From an uncultured Rhodospira sp. (lineage in GTDB: Bacteria; Pseudomonadota; Alphaproteobacteria; Rhodospirillales; Rhodospirillaceae), in NCBI RefSeq assembly GCF_937138205.1, contig NZ_CAKZOT010000079.1, positions 22,906-86,905 of the forward strand: a DNA stretch of 64,000 nucleotides. Direction: 5' to 3'. The translations under genes were made by a program, and so were the position numbers. Shown in pieces: positions 25,614 to 34,266 of this stretch (the stretch's first letter is position 1; the number at the start of each line of letters is the position of its first letter). The notes under the pieces are model-generated. The model did not search any database and was not told the DNA's origin. It saw only the letters and a list, made by a program, of their open reading frames with translations.

Positions 25614-26813
25614 ATGCCGCGTGTGACGGTGCTGGCCGGCGAGGCCGATCGCGCGGCGGTGATGGCTCGGTTGAGGGCCGCCGGCTGGGGAGGTGTGCCC
25701 ATTGAGAGGGGCGCGATCAATGCGGACCGGTCGCCGGCCGACGTTGCGCGCGCCGTGGCAGCCCACCTGGAGTGGGCGCCACCGAGCGATGCCCTGGTCG
25801 CCGTGGCGCCGCCCTGGTGGCTGGGCGTGGCGGCGCAGGCGCGGGACGCCGCGACCGATCCGGCGCCGCGGCGGTGGATGGTGTGCCCGGTACCGGATCC
25901 GATCGCCCGGCGCGGCCGGGACGATGTGCACACGATGGCCGCCCTGGACGCGTTGACCCGTGCATCCGCCGATTGGGTTGCCCCCGTGGACGGCCCGGCG
26001 GGGCTGGCGCATCTTCTGGAGCACCACTCGGCGGGGCGTCTCTCGGCGATGCCCAACACGGCCCGGGACCTGCTTCGCAGGGCTGAGGCAGCCACGACCA
26101 CGCTGGGGGTCGTTCTGGTCCACCATGACCGGCCGGTCTGGGTTAATGCCGCGCTGGCGTCCCTCGCGTGCCAGACACGGCCGGCGGACCGTCTGGTTGT
26201 GGTGGACGCGGCCAGCACGCGTCCGGAAGCGCGCGCGGCTTTGGCCGAGTCTGTGGCTCGACATGGGGGCGACGCGACGCCAATCCTCTGGCGGCGGGAC
26301 CCCAGCCTGGGCGCCGCCCGGATGGCCGGTGCCGACGCCCTGAACACAGACTGGGTGCTGTTCATGGACGACGACAACATCGCGCCGCCGGAGGCCCTTG
26401 CGACGTTTGCCCGGGCGGCGACGACCGGCGGTGCGGAGATTTGGACCTGTTGGGCGGCGTTGTTCGCAGGCGAGACTCCGCCCGACCGGACCGAGCACGC
26501 CGACGCGTGGTACCGTCCCCTGGGGCCGGTGCCCGGCCTGATGGGGCGCCGCAACGACCTGGGCGATGCCAACATGCTGGTCGGGCGGCGGACGTTTCTG
26601 GCCCTGGGCGGGTTCGATCCGGACCCAACGGTCGGCGCCGAGGACTGGGATTTTCTTGTGCGTGCCTGGATCGCCGGCACAGGGCAACGCGTCATCCCCC
26701 GGCCGCTGGTGTGGAAACGGCTCTCCCCCGGCTCGATGTCGCGGACCATGGACCAGGATCGCGCGCGCCGGCGTGTTCTGAGACTGCTGCGGGCGGCCGG
26801 GTGCCCTGTGTAG
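25614..26813 (+). CDS. family 2 glycosyltransferase
   Basis: A 399-residue protein. The GT2 domain begins at about residue 160 (TTLGVVLVHHDRPVWVNAALASL) with the metal-binding aspartates in VLFMDDDN and the acceptor-side ANMLVGRRTFLALGGFDP and GAEDWDFLVRAW. The first 150 residues are unlike a GT2 domain and I do not recognise them. GAAGGAG stands three bases before the ATG. It is followed after 26 bases by a GT4-like gene, so the pair probably builds a surface glycan. Confidence 0.85.
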   Translation: MPRVTVLAGEADRAAVMARLRAAGWGGVPIERGAINADRSPADVARAVAAHLEWAPPSDALVAVAPPWWLGVAAQARDAATDPAPRRWMVCPVPDPIARRGRDDVHTMAALDALTRASADWVAPVDGPAGLAHLLEHHSAGRLSAMPNTARDLLRRAEAATTTLGVVLVHHDRPVWVNAALASLACQTRPADRLVVVDAASTRPEARAALAESVARHGGDATPILWRRDPSLGAARMAGADALNTDWVLFMDDDNIAPPEALATFARAATTGGAEIWTCWAALFAGETPPDRTEHADAWYRPLGPVPGLMGRRNDLGDANMLVGRRTFLALGGFDPDPTVGAEDWDFLVRAWIAGTGQRVIPRPLVWKRLSPGSMSRTMDQDRARRRVLRLLRAAGCPV

Positions 26814-26839
26814 ACGGAGTCGACGGAAAGGAACGGACG

Positions 26840-28963
26840 GTGTCGGATGGTCCTCGCGCGCGCATCTGTCTGGTGACCACCGAAATCCTGGGCGTGACCC
26901 GGACCGGCGGCATCGGCACCGTGCTGGCGGCGCTGGCCGACCTGCTGGTGTCCGAGGGGCACGCGGTCACCGTGCTGTGCCTGAATGGCCGGGCCGTCAT
27001 GGACGGTGATTTCGACGCCTGGGTGACGCACTATCGCCGGCGCGGGGTCACGCTCGAAGCAATGCCGCCCCCCGGGGGCGATCCGGCCACACCGCCCATG
27101 GCCGGCCTCTGGGCGCACGGAACGCTGGCTCGGCGTTGGCACGTCCTGCGCTGGCTGGACGCGCGGGCCTTCGATCTCGTGCATTTCAACGACTGGGGCG
27201 GCGAGGCGTTTCTGTGCGGCCGGAGTCGGCGGCAGGGTCTGGCGCTGCGCAAGACGCAGCTGGTGATGGGCCTGCACGGCGCGTCGGACTGGACCCTGGC
27301 CGGCAACGACACCCTGCCGGACGATCTGGCGCGGTTGGTCCAGATTGATCTGGAGCGGGCGGGACCCGCGGTGATGGACGCCGTCTGGTCGCCGGGGCCG
27401 TTCATGCCGGATTGGCTGGCCACGCGGGGAACGCCGGTCCGTGACCTCCGGGTCATGCCGCAACTCATGCCCGACCCGGGGCCACCGCGTCCGGTGGACG
27501 ACGCGGCCCCCATCGTCGAGCCCGTGCTGTTCGGGCGGCTGGAGGACCGCAAGGGCGTGCCGGTGCTGCTCGACGCCCTGGATCGTCTGGCATCACGGCC
27601 CGGCCCGCATCCGGAGCGCGTGACGTTCCTCGGCCGGGCCAGCACCATCGGTGGCGAGCCGGCGGCGCGGGTGATCGCCCGACGGGCTTCGGCCTGGCCG
27701 TGGCCGGTGCAGGTGCTGGACCGGCTCGACCGGGCGGCCGCGCTGGACTACCTGCGCGGGCCGGGGCGGCTGGCGCTGGTCCTGGCGCCGATGGAGAACT
27801 GCCCGCTGACGCTGCATGAGTGCCTGGCCATGCGGGTTCCTGTTCTGGCCAGTGCCACGGGCGGAAACCCGGCCCTGATCGCGGCGACAGACAGGGAGCG
27901 GGTGCTGGTTCCCTACGACGCGGAAGCCCTGGCTAAACGGCTTGGCGCGGTGCTCGGCCGGCCTTTCGGCCCGGCGCGTCCGGCGTTCGATCCGGACGAA
28001 GCGGTGCACGCCTGGCGGGCCTGGCATCGCGCGCTGTTGGCCGATCCGTGCGAGGCGGACGAGGCCAAGGCGGCGAGGTCCGTGACAGAAATCACGGTGC
28101 TTCGCGTGCCGACGGCCCGACCTGAGGCGGGTTGGCACGCCGTGCTCAAGGACATCCAGGCCCCGGAGGACGCCGTATGCTTGGTCACCGACGCCGACAC
28201 CCTGCGGCCGCGCGCGCTGGAGACCCTTGCAGCGGTCATGAACCGCACCGGGGCTGACGTGCTGGCGCCTGGTTGGGTCGAGGGCGACGAGGCGCAGGGC
28301 CGAGCGCGGCTGTGTCTGGACTCGGCGCCGATGAGCGCCTGTCTGGTCAACGCGGCGGCCGGCCCTGGCCTGGTCCTCGGACCGCGCGCGCGGGCGGTCG
28401 CGGCGCGTGAATGGGATCCGGCGTCCGGGCTGTGGGGGCTGGTGGCCGCGTGTCTGGCCGCTGGCCTGCGCCACGAGGCCGTTCCGTTCGTGCTGCTGGA
28501 CCGAACGCCTCCGTGGCGGGATGCAGCGACGGCGCGTGCCCGGGCGCCGCGCCTGTGGGCGGCGCTCGGTCGTCCGAGCGATCTGGACCTGATCGCTGCG
28601 TTTGCCAGCGCGGTTGTGGCGGAGACGGAGTCCGGGGGATCGCGTCTGGGCGCGCCGCCGGGCGACGCCGCATCGCGCGCGGCCCGGCGCGACCGCCGGC
28701 GGGCGCGCGCCCTGTGGCGCTCCTGGCCCTGGCGTTGGACCCGCCCGTGGCGGAACCGGCGCCGGGTGCGACGCGGATTGCCGCCGGAACCGGTCGACCC
28801 GCCGCCCTTGTCGGCGCCGGGCGCGGCGAGCGCGGTCTTGTACGACATGTTGCGTTCGCGGTCGTGGGCGGTGATGGCGGGTCCGCGGCTGGTGGCGAAC
28901 CTCGTGCGATGCGTGTGGCGCCGTGCCCAAGGTTGCATCTGGCGAAAAGACATGAGACGTTGA
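26840..28963 (+). CDS. large GT4/GT5-like glycosyltransferase with extra C-terminal domain
   Basis: A 707-residue protein beginning with GTG at 26840, seven bases after AAAGGAAC. The N-terminal fold resembles glycogen-synthase-like transferases (CLVTTEILGVTRTGGIGTVLAALADLL). The donor domain carries PVLFGRLEDRKGVPVLLDAL and, near residue 320, PMENCPLTLHECLAMRVPVLASATGG, the usual E-x7-E region of GT4 enzymes. Residues from about 420 look like a second, GT2-like fragment (VCLVTDADTLRPRALETLAAVM) followed by a basic tail. A two-module transferase is inferred. Same transcript as the GT2 gene. Confidence 0.8.
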   Translation: MSDGPRARICLVTTEILGVTRTGGIGTVLAALADLLVSEGHAVTVLCLNGRAVMDGDFDAWVTHYRRRGVTLEAMPPPGGDPATPPMAGLWAHGTLARRWHVLRWLDARAFDLVHFNDWGGEAFLCGRSRRQGLALRKTQLVMGLHGASDWTLAGNDTLPDDLARLVQIDLERAGPAVMDAVWSPGPFMPDWLATRGTPVRDLRVMPQLMPDPGPPRPVDDAAPIVEPVLFGRLEDRKGVPVLLDALDRLASRPGPHPERVTFLGRASTIGGEPAARVIARRASAWPWPVQVLDRLDRAAALDYLRGPGRLALVLAPMENCPLTLHECLAMRVPVLASATGGNPALIAATDRERVLVPYDAEALAKRLGAVLGRPFGPARPAFDPDEAVHAWRAWHRALLADPCEADEAKAARSVTEITVLRVPTARPEAGWHAVLKDIQAPEDAVCLVTDADTLRPRALETLAAVMNRTGADVLAPGWVEGDEAQGRARLCLDSAPMSACLVNAAAGPGLVLGPRARAVAAREWDPASGLWGLVAACLAAGLRHEAVPFVLLDRTPPWRDAATARARAPRLWAALGRPSDLDLIAAFASAVVAETESGGSRLGAPPGDAASRAARRDRRRARALWRSWPWRWTRPWRNRRRVRRGLPPEPVDPPPLSAPGAASAVLYDMLRSRSWAVMAGPRLVANLVRCVWRRAQGCIWRKDMRR

Positions 28964-29012
28964 ATTGTGCGGCAGAGAAACGAAATCTACGGTTTCGGCG
29001 GAGGGGAAGCCG

Positions 29013-29432
29013 ATGAATGAAATCGGACCCGAACACGCGGCTTTGCGCCGGGTCCTGGTCGTCGAGGACGATCAGGCCGTCCGCGAGTTGGCCGCCGTGG
29101 CGTTGGCCGACGTCGGTGGCCTCCAGGCTCTAACCTGTGCGACCGGCACCGAGGCGTTGGAGCGGGGGCCTGGTTTCGGCCCGGATCTGTTGCTGCTTGA
29201 TTTGCAGCTTGCCGATATCGACGGGCCGGAGCTGTTGCGGGCGTACCGGGCCAAGCACGGGCCGGCGACGCCGCCGACGGTGTTGCTGACCGGGCGGCCG
29301 GATCTGGCGGAGGACACCCGGTCGGCGGACCCCGCGATTATCGGCGTGCTGGCCAAGCCGTTCGAGCCCATGTCCCTGGCGGAGCGACTGCGGGGCATGT
29401 GGCAGGGTTGGCGGGACGCAAGCCGGTCATGA
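29013..29432 (+). CDS. single-domain response regulator
   Basis: A 139-residue stand-alone receiver domain. All key residues are present: acidic pocket Asp19/Asp20 (VLVVEDD), phospho-acceptor Asp63 (LLLLDLQLADIDG), Thr93 (VLLTGRP) and Lys115 (VLAKPFEP). No output domain is present, so it passes phosphate or binds partners. GGAGGGGAAG precedes the ATG. Stop overlaps the start of the next gene (ATGA), which encodes an HPt protein: a likely phosphotransfer pair. Confidence 0.88.
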   Translation: MNEIGPEHAALRRVLVVEDDQAVRELAAVALADVGGLQALTCATGTEALERGPGFGPDLLLLDLQLADIDGPELLRAYRAKHGPATPPTVLLTGRPDLAEDTRSADPAIIGVLAKPFEPMSLAERLRGMWQGWRDASRS

Positions 29433-31045
29433 CGGATCTGCCTGATGGGAGTGGGTCGCGGGGGCGTGAGGCGGTCCAGGCCACCGTTGTCTCGTTTCTT
29501 GCCACGGCTGGCGAGCAGTGCCGTGCGCTTGTGTCGGACCTGTCGGACCTTGACCGGGCGACCGACGCAAATGAAGCGATGGCGGCACTGCACCGAATGG
29601 TCCGGACGGCGCATAAGCTGGCGGGCTCGGCCGGCTCGTTCGGGTTTCCAGCCTTGGGGCGGCGGGCGTCGGCCCTGGAGTTCCTGTTGGAGGGCATCCT
29701 CGGGCGTGATGCACTGCCTTCGCCGTCCGTCCGGGCGCAGGTCGATCTCCTGGCCCGGCGTTTGGCCGATCGCGTCGCGGTCCTGACCGTGGACCAGTCA
29801 AGTCTTGTGGCCGGCGGCGCCCTGGATGGTGGCGCACCCAGTGACGCGCGCCGGCGGATGCTGCTGATCGGCCCGGAGGCTGACGAATCTTTGGCGCGAT
29901 TGGCCGAGCGGATGGAGGGCTACGGCTGGCGCGTGGACTGGCAGGCCAACGCCGCGATGGGGGAGGACCCCGCGCGGTCCGGTGACGCGCCCGCGCCCGG
30001 CATGATCCTGGTGGACGGAGACGCCGGTTTGGATGCGATCGCGGCGTCCCGGCGGTGGGTCTCGGGCGGCGGTATCTGGCCCGACGTGCCCTGGTACGTC
30101 GCCGAAACCCGGCCATCGGCCGGGACTCGGGCGGCCGCAGTGGCGGCCGGATGTGCCGGTGTCTTCCATAAGCCCCTTGTCGCGGAGGCCCTGCTGGATC
30201 ATCACGCGGCTGTTCTGGACGCGACGCGAGACGAGGGGCCACGGGTCATGATGCACGACCCCGAACAGGCGATCGCCGGAATGGTCCGGCATGTGCTGAG
30301 TGAGGCCGGCGCCCTGGTGGAGGTGGTCGAGGATCCGGACCTGCTGATCCATGGACCGGACGGAGCGAACGCGGACGATGGTGTCGACGTCGTTGTCGTG
30401 GCGGCGCGCGGGGCTGAGACCAACAGTTTCGACGGGGCCTCCCTGGCGATGACGCTCCGGCGGGATCCTGCCTGGGCCGGGGCCGGACTCGTGCTGGTGG
30501 CGCCGCCAATTGATCCGGGGCCGATGGCCGAGACTCTGGCTCGGGGTGGCGATGTGGTGGTGTCCGCGCCGTTCGAGCCGGACCTGCTCGTGGCCACCGT
30601 GCTGGGGCAGGCGACGCGGGCGCGCGACTGCCGTCGGTCCGCCCGACGCGAGGGACTCGGGCCGCTTCTGGTCCGGGACGCCATGGACGAGGTGCTGACT
30701 CGAAAGATCGACCGCGCGGTGGCCCTGGACCTGCCGCTGGTCGTCACCTGGCTGGCGCCGGCGTGCGCGCAGGCGTTGAGACCGGAGGCCGATGCCGTTT
30801 TGGCCCGCTTGCTGCGGGAAACCCTGCCGGCCTCGGATTTAGCCGGGCGCGCGCCGGGAGAGGGCGTGGCGGTGGTGCTCGGGGTCTCGACGGACGCCGA
30901 AGCCAAGTCTGTCCTGGATCGGATCGCGGCCGGGCTGGCGCGCCTCTGTGACGGGTGCGGGCTGGTGTCCGGCGTGGCCACGGCCACGCCCGGCGACACG
31001 GCAGCGACTCTGCTGCAACGCGCCCGCACTGCCGCCGGCGCGTGA
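29429..31045 (+). CDS. HPt / receiver-like / degenerate GGDEF protein
   Basis: A 538-residue multidomain protein. An HPt domain at residues 10-115 keeps its histidine (His62 in RTAHKLAGSAG). A receiver-like domain follows (RRMLLIGPEADE, MILVDGDAG, VFHKPL). A second receiver-like domain has lost its Asp (DVVVVAARG) and Lys (VVSAPFEP). The C-terminal region (about residues 415-538) follows the GGDEF fold, but the signature is degenerate (AGRAPGEGVAVVL where GGEEF is expected), so cyclase activity is unlikely. ATGA overlap with the receiver gene upstream. Confidence 0.75.
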   Translation: MTDLPDGSGSRGREAVQATVVSFLATAGEQCRALVSDLSDLDRATDANEAMAALHRMVRTAHKLAGSAGSFGFPALGRRASALEFLLEGILGRDALPSPSVRAQVDLLARRLADRVAVLTVDQSSLVAGGALDGGAPSDARRRMLLIGPEADESLARLAERMEGYGWRVDWQANAAMGEDPARSGDAPAPGMILVDGDAGLDAIAASRRWVSGGGIWPDVPWYVAETRPSAGTRAAAVAAGCAGVFHKPLVAEALLDHHAAVLDATRDEGPRVMMHDPEQAIAGMVRHVLSEAGALVEVVEDPDLLIHGPDGANADDGVDVVVVAARGAETNSFDGASLAMTLRRDPAWAGAGLVLVAPPIDPGPMAETLARGGDVVVSAPFEPDLLVATVLGQATRARDCRRSARREGLGPLLVRDAMDEVLTRKIDRAVALDLPLVVTWLAPACAQALRPEADAVLARLLRETLPASDLAGRAPGEGVAVVLGVSTDAEAKSVLDRIAAGLARLCDGCGLVSGVATATPGDTAATLLQRARTAAGA

Positions 31046-31053
31046 CGACCGTT

Positions 31054-31983
31054 CTATGCCGGATCGACCGGCGCGGGCCACAACCAGGCCGCGCCGCGCA
31101 CACCGCTGGAATCCCCGTGGCGCGGCGGCCGCAGGCGCGTCGCGACCGTGTCCGAGAACACCCAGCGCGGCCATGCCTGAGGAACCGCGTCGTACAGGAG
31201 CTGGATGTTGGACAGGCCGCCACCGAGAACCACCACCTCGGGGTCGAGCACGTTCAGGATGGTGGCCGTGGCCCGCGCGAGGCGATCGGCGTAGCGGTCC
31301 AGGGTGGCCCGTGCCTCGGGATCGCCCGTCGCGGCCTGCGCCGCGATGGTCTCGGCCGGCAGCGAGTCGCCGGTGACCGCCGCGTGGTCCGCGCTCAGGC
31401 CGGGGCCGCTCAGAAACGTCTCGATGCATCCATGCAGGCCGCAGTAGCAGGCCCGGCCCGGGCGCTCGTCGTCGCGGGGCCAGGGCAGCGGATTGTGGCC
31501 CCACTCGCCGCCGATGGCGTTGGGACCGGACACCACGCGACCGTCGACGACGATGCCGCCGCCGACTCCCGTGCCGAGGATGACGCCGAACACCGACCGG
31601 GCATCGGCCCCGGCTCCGTCCGACGCTTCCGACAGGGCGAAACAGTCGGCATCGTTGGCGAGCCGGACCGGGCGGTCCAGGGCGTCCGCAAGGTCGCTGT
31701 CCAGCGGCCGGCCGATCAGCCAGGTGGAGTTGGCGTTCTTGACCAGGCCGGTGGCTGGCGACACCGTGCCCGGAATGCCCACGCCGACGCTGGCGCGGCC
31801 GCGACCGGCCGCCTGCTCCAGGGCGCCGACAAGATCGACGATGGCCTTGAGCGTCGCCGCGTAGTCGCCGCGCGGCGTGGCGACGCGCCGACGCGCCCGT
31901 TCTGCGCCGGTGCCGTCCAGCACCAAGCCCTCGATCTTGGTGCCGCCCAGGTCGATGCCGATGCGCAGGGGGGAGGGTGTCAT
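31054..31983 (-). CDS. ROK-family sugar kinase, Mak (fructokinase)-like
   Basis: A 309-residue ROK kinase that phosphorylates a hexose with ATP. The ATP loop RIGIDLGGTKIEG, GIPGTVSPATGLVKNANSTWL, the catalytic region RLANDADCFALSE, and the zinc motif CYCGLHGCIE are all present. The C-terminal GDSSGVRGAAWLW closely matches E. coli Mak, a manno(fructo)kinase, which makes fructose the likeliest substrate. ATG at 31983 chosen because the domain starts eight residues later. Divergent from the hydrolase gene at 32072. Confidence 0.88.
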   Translation of the reverse strand: MTPSPLRIGIDLGGTKIEGLVLDGTGAERARRRVATPRGDYAATLKAIVDLVGALEQAAGRGRASVGVGIPGTVSPATGLVKNANSTWLIGRPLDSDLADALDRPVRLANDADCFALSEASDGAGADARSVFGVILGTGVGGGIVVDGRVVSGPNAIGGEWGHNPLPWPRDDERPGRACYCGLHGCIETFLSGPGLSADHAAVTGDSLPAETIAAQAATGDPEARATLDRYADRLARATATILNVLDPEVVVLGGGLSNIQLLYDAVPQAWPRWVFSDTVATRLRPPRHGDSSGVRGAAWLWPAPVDPA

Positions 31984-32071
31984 GATCCCGGTCGTCCCGT
32001 CGGAGGAAGGCGTGGGCCACCGCGCTCGCCGCCGCTTGCGCCGGGCCGGAAAGCACGCTACCACCGCGATC

Positions 32072-33148
32072 ATGAGCACGCATCCACCGGCTGATCCTGT
32101 CGGTCAGCATACCGCCCCTGGGGACGGCCTGCGGTTCCCCTTCACGGATCCGCCGGACACGGGAACCGCCGTGCCGGTGGCGCCCGGCGTGTTGTGGGTG
32201 CGGATGCCGCTGCCGTTCGCGCTGGATCATATCAATCTGTGGGTCCTGGAGGACGGCGACGGCTGGACGCTGGTGGACACCGGCATTGCCACCGACGAAA
32301 CCCGCGCCCTCTGGGATACGCTGTTGGCGGGTCCGCTAGCGGGGCGCCCGGTGCGGCGGCTGATCTGCACGCACTTCCACCCGGACCACATCGGGCTTTC
32401 CGGGTGGTTGACGGACCGCCTGTCGGTCCCGCTGTGGGCCTCGGTCACCGAGTGGGCGTTCGGGCGCCAGTTGGCGGCCATGCCCGACGACGCGTTCGCC
32501 GAGATCGCCCGGCGGCTGTATGCCCGCGCCGGGTGCGGACCGGACCTGCTGGACTTCGTCGCCCAACGCGGCAATCCCTACCGGCACCGCGTGGCCGCGC
32601 TGCCGACGTCGGTGCGGCGGCTGATGAACGGGCAGGATGTGCGGATTGGTGCCTCGACCTGGCGCGTGGTGACCGGGCAGGGGCACTCTCCGGATCATGT
32701 GGGGTTGTTCTCGGCGCACGCGCGCGTGCTGATCTCCGGCGATCAGGTCCTGCCCAGGATCAGCCCGAACGTCAGCGTCTGGCCCACCGAGCCGGACGAG
32801 GATCCCCTGTCGCTGTTCCTGGCCAGCCTGCACCACTGGCGCGCGGCGGTGGACGACGACGTGCTCGTGCTGCCATCGCACGGGCTGCCGTTTCGCGGGT
32901 TGCACGCCCGGCTGGGCGTGCTCCTTCACCACCATGACGGCCGCCTGGACGAGACGGTGGCGTTGTGTCGCGGCGAGCCCAAGACCGCCATGGACCTCTT
33001 GCCGCGCCTGTTCCAACGCGAGTTGGATGATCATCAGTTGTTTTTCGCGCTCGGCGAAACACTCGCGCACCTGCATCACCTCGTGGCCCAGGATCGATTG
33101 CGCGGCGTCACGGACGACGATGGCGTGGTGTGGTACCAGGCCGTGTGA
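32072..33148 (+). CDS. metallo-beta-lactamase-fold hydrolase
   Basis: A 358-residue MBL-fold enzyme. Zinc ligands are seen in THFHPDHIG (HxHxDH), GHSPDHVGLF, ISGDQVLP and LPSHGLPF. The fold resembles glyoxalase II/ribonuclease Z-like hydrolases, and the C-terminal helices resemble the winged region of LACTB2-type proteins. The substrate cannot be predicted. It is divergent from the ROK kinase gene and about 100 bases upstream of the DHH phosphoesterase gene on the same strand. Confidence 0.85.
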   Translation: MSTHPPADPVGQHTAPGDGLRFPFTDPPDTGTAVPVAPGVLWVRMPLPFALDHINLWVLEDGDGWTLVDTGIATDETRALWDTLLAGPLAGRPVRRLICTHFHPDHIGLSGWLTDRLSVPLWASVTEWAFGRQLAAMPDDAFAEIARRLYARAGCGPDLLDFVAQRGNPYRHRVAALPTSVRRLMNGQDVRIGASTWRVVTGQGHSPDHVGLFSAHARVLISGDQVLPRISPNVSVWPTEPDEDPLSLFLASLHHWRAAVDDDVLVLPSHGLPFRGLHARLGVLLHHHDGRLDETVALCRGEPKTAMDLLPRLFQRELDDHQLFFALGETLAHLHHLVAQDRLRGVTDDDGVVWYQAV

Positions 33149-33246
33149 CAAAGGGTGGCCCCGGAGTCCTGTCTTGGCCGCGTCGGGCTGTCCGGGTATG
33201 GTCTGGGTGCGGCGATGCTCGCAAACGTGAGGCTGTGGGGCGTGCG

Positions 33247-34206
33247 ATGGTGGGGGATGGATTGCAGGACGCGGATCAGGACGGCCAAGTGTTTCGCCTG
33301 CTCACACGCGCCGATTTCGACGGCATCGTTTCCGCCGTCTTGTTGCGCGAACGCGGATTGATCGGCGACGTCGAGTTCGCCCAACCCAACGACATGCAGG
33401 CGGGCCGTGTTGCGGTTTCCGGCACCGACATCACGTCGAACCTCCCTTTTGTCGAGGGGGTGCATCTGGCGTTCGACCACCATGCCTCGGAGGTCACACG
33501 GGTCGGCCCCCAGGACAACCTGGTGATCGACGGCAACGCTCCCTCGGCCGCGCGCGTGATCTACGACTATTACGGCGGGCGTGAGGGGTTCGCTGAGATC
33601 AGTGTCGAGATGATGGACGCCGTGGACAAGGCCGATACCGCCGACTACGGCGAGATGGACATCCTGGCGCCCGACCGCTGGACCATGCTCAATTTCATCG
33701 TCGATCCAAGAACCGGGCTGCACCGCTTCCGGGAGTTTGCCATCTCCAACGAACAGCTCATGCGCGACCTGACGTACTACTGTCGGCGCCACCCGATCGA
33801 GGAAATCCTGCACATCCCGGATGTCGAGGAACGCCTGCACCTGTACTGGGAGCACAAGGAACAGGCGGAGCATCAGACCCGCCGCCAGGCTCGGGTGCGG
33901 AAAAACCTCGTCATCGTCGATTTCCGCGCCGAGCCCGTCCTGTACTGCTGCAACCGGTTCATGGTTTATGCGCTGTATCCGGAAGCCAACATCTCGCTGT
34001 ACCTGATGCCCGGCTCGCGGGCTGGCTTGACCGAAATCGCCGTCGGTCGGTCGATCGTCAACCGCTCGTCGCGCGTTGACGTCGGGCACCTGTTGCTGGA
34101 GTACGGGGGCGGCGGACACGCGACGGCCGGAACCTGTCAGGTGCCGGAGGCGGAGGTCGAGGACGTGGTGGCCGCCCTGGCCGACCGGATCGTCGCCGAT
34201 GGGTGA
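33247..34206 (+). CDS. DHH-family phosphoesterase
   Basis: A 319-residue DHH/DHHA1 protein. Metal-binding motifs: LLTRADFDGIVSAVLL, GTDITSNLP, the DHH motif AFDHHASE and AVDKADTADYG. A C-terminal DHHA1 motif, LEYGGGGHATAGTC, binds substrate. Relatives include NrnA-type oligoribonucleases and exopolyphosphatases; the exact substrate is unknown. ATG at 33247 is preceded by GGGG; the open frame upstream overlaps the previous gene's end and has no homology. Sixty bases before purA. Confidence 0.85.
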   Translation: MVGDGLQDADQDGQVFRLLTRADFDGIVSAVLLRERGLIGDVEFAQPNDMQAGRVAVSGTDITSNLPFVEGVHLAFDHHASEVTRVGPQDNLVIDGNAPSAARVIYDYYGGREGFAEISVEMMDAVDKADTADYGEMDILAPDRWTMLNFIVDPRTGLHRFREFAISNEQLMRDLTYYCRRHPIEEILHIPDVEERLHLYWEHKEQAEHQTRRQARVRKNLVIVDFRAEPVLYCCNRFMVYALYPEANISLYLMPGSRAGLTEIAVGRSIVNRSSRVDVGHLLLEYGGGGHATAGTCQVPEAEVEDVVAALADRIVADG

Positions 34207-34266
34207 CGCCGGACCGGCGCCGATCGTGCCGGACCTTTTGAACATCTTCACAGTGCGGAGTCATCA

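Noticed and set aside
26168..26839. An N-terminal extension of 224 codons on the large glycosyltransferase.
   Set aside because: It lies wholly inside the GT2 gene in another frame; the GTG at 26840 has a good ribosome site and homology begins there.
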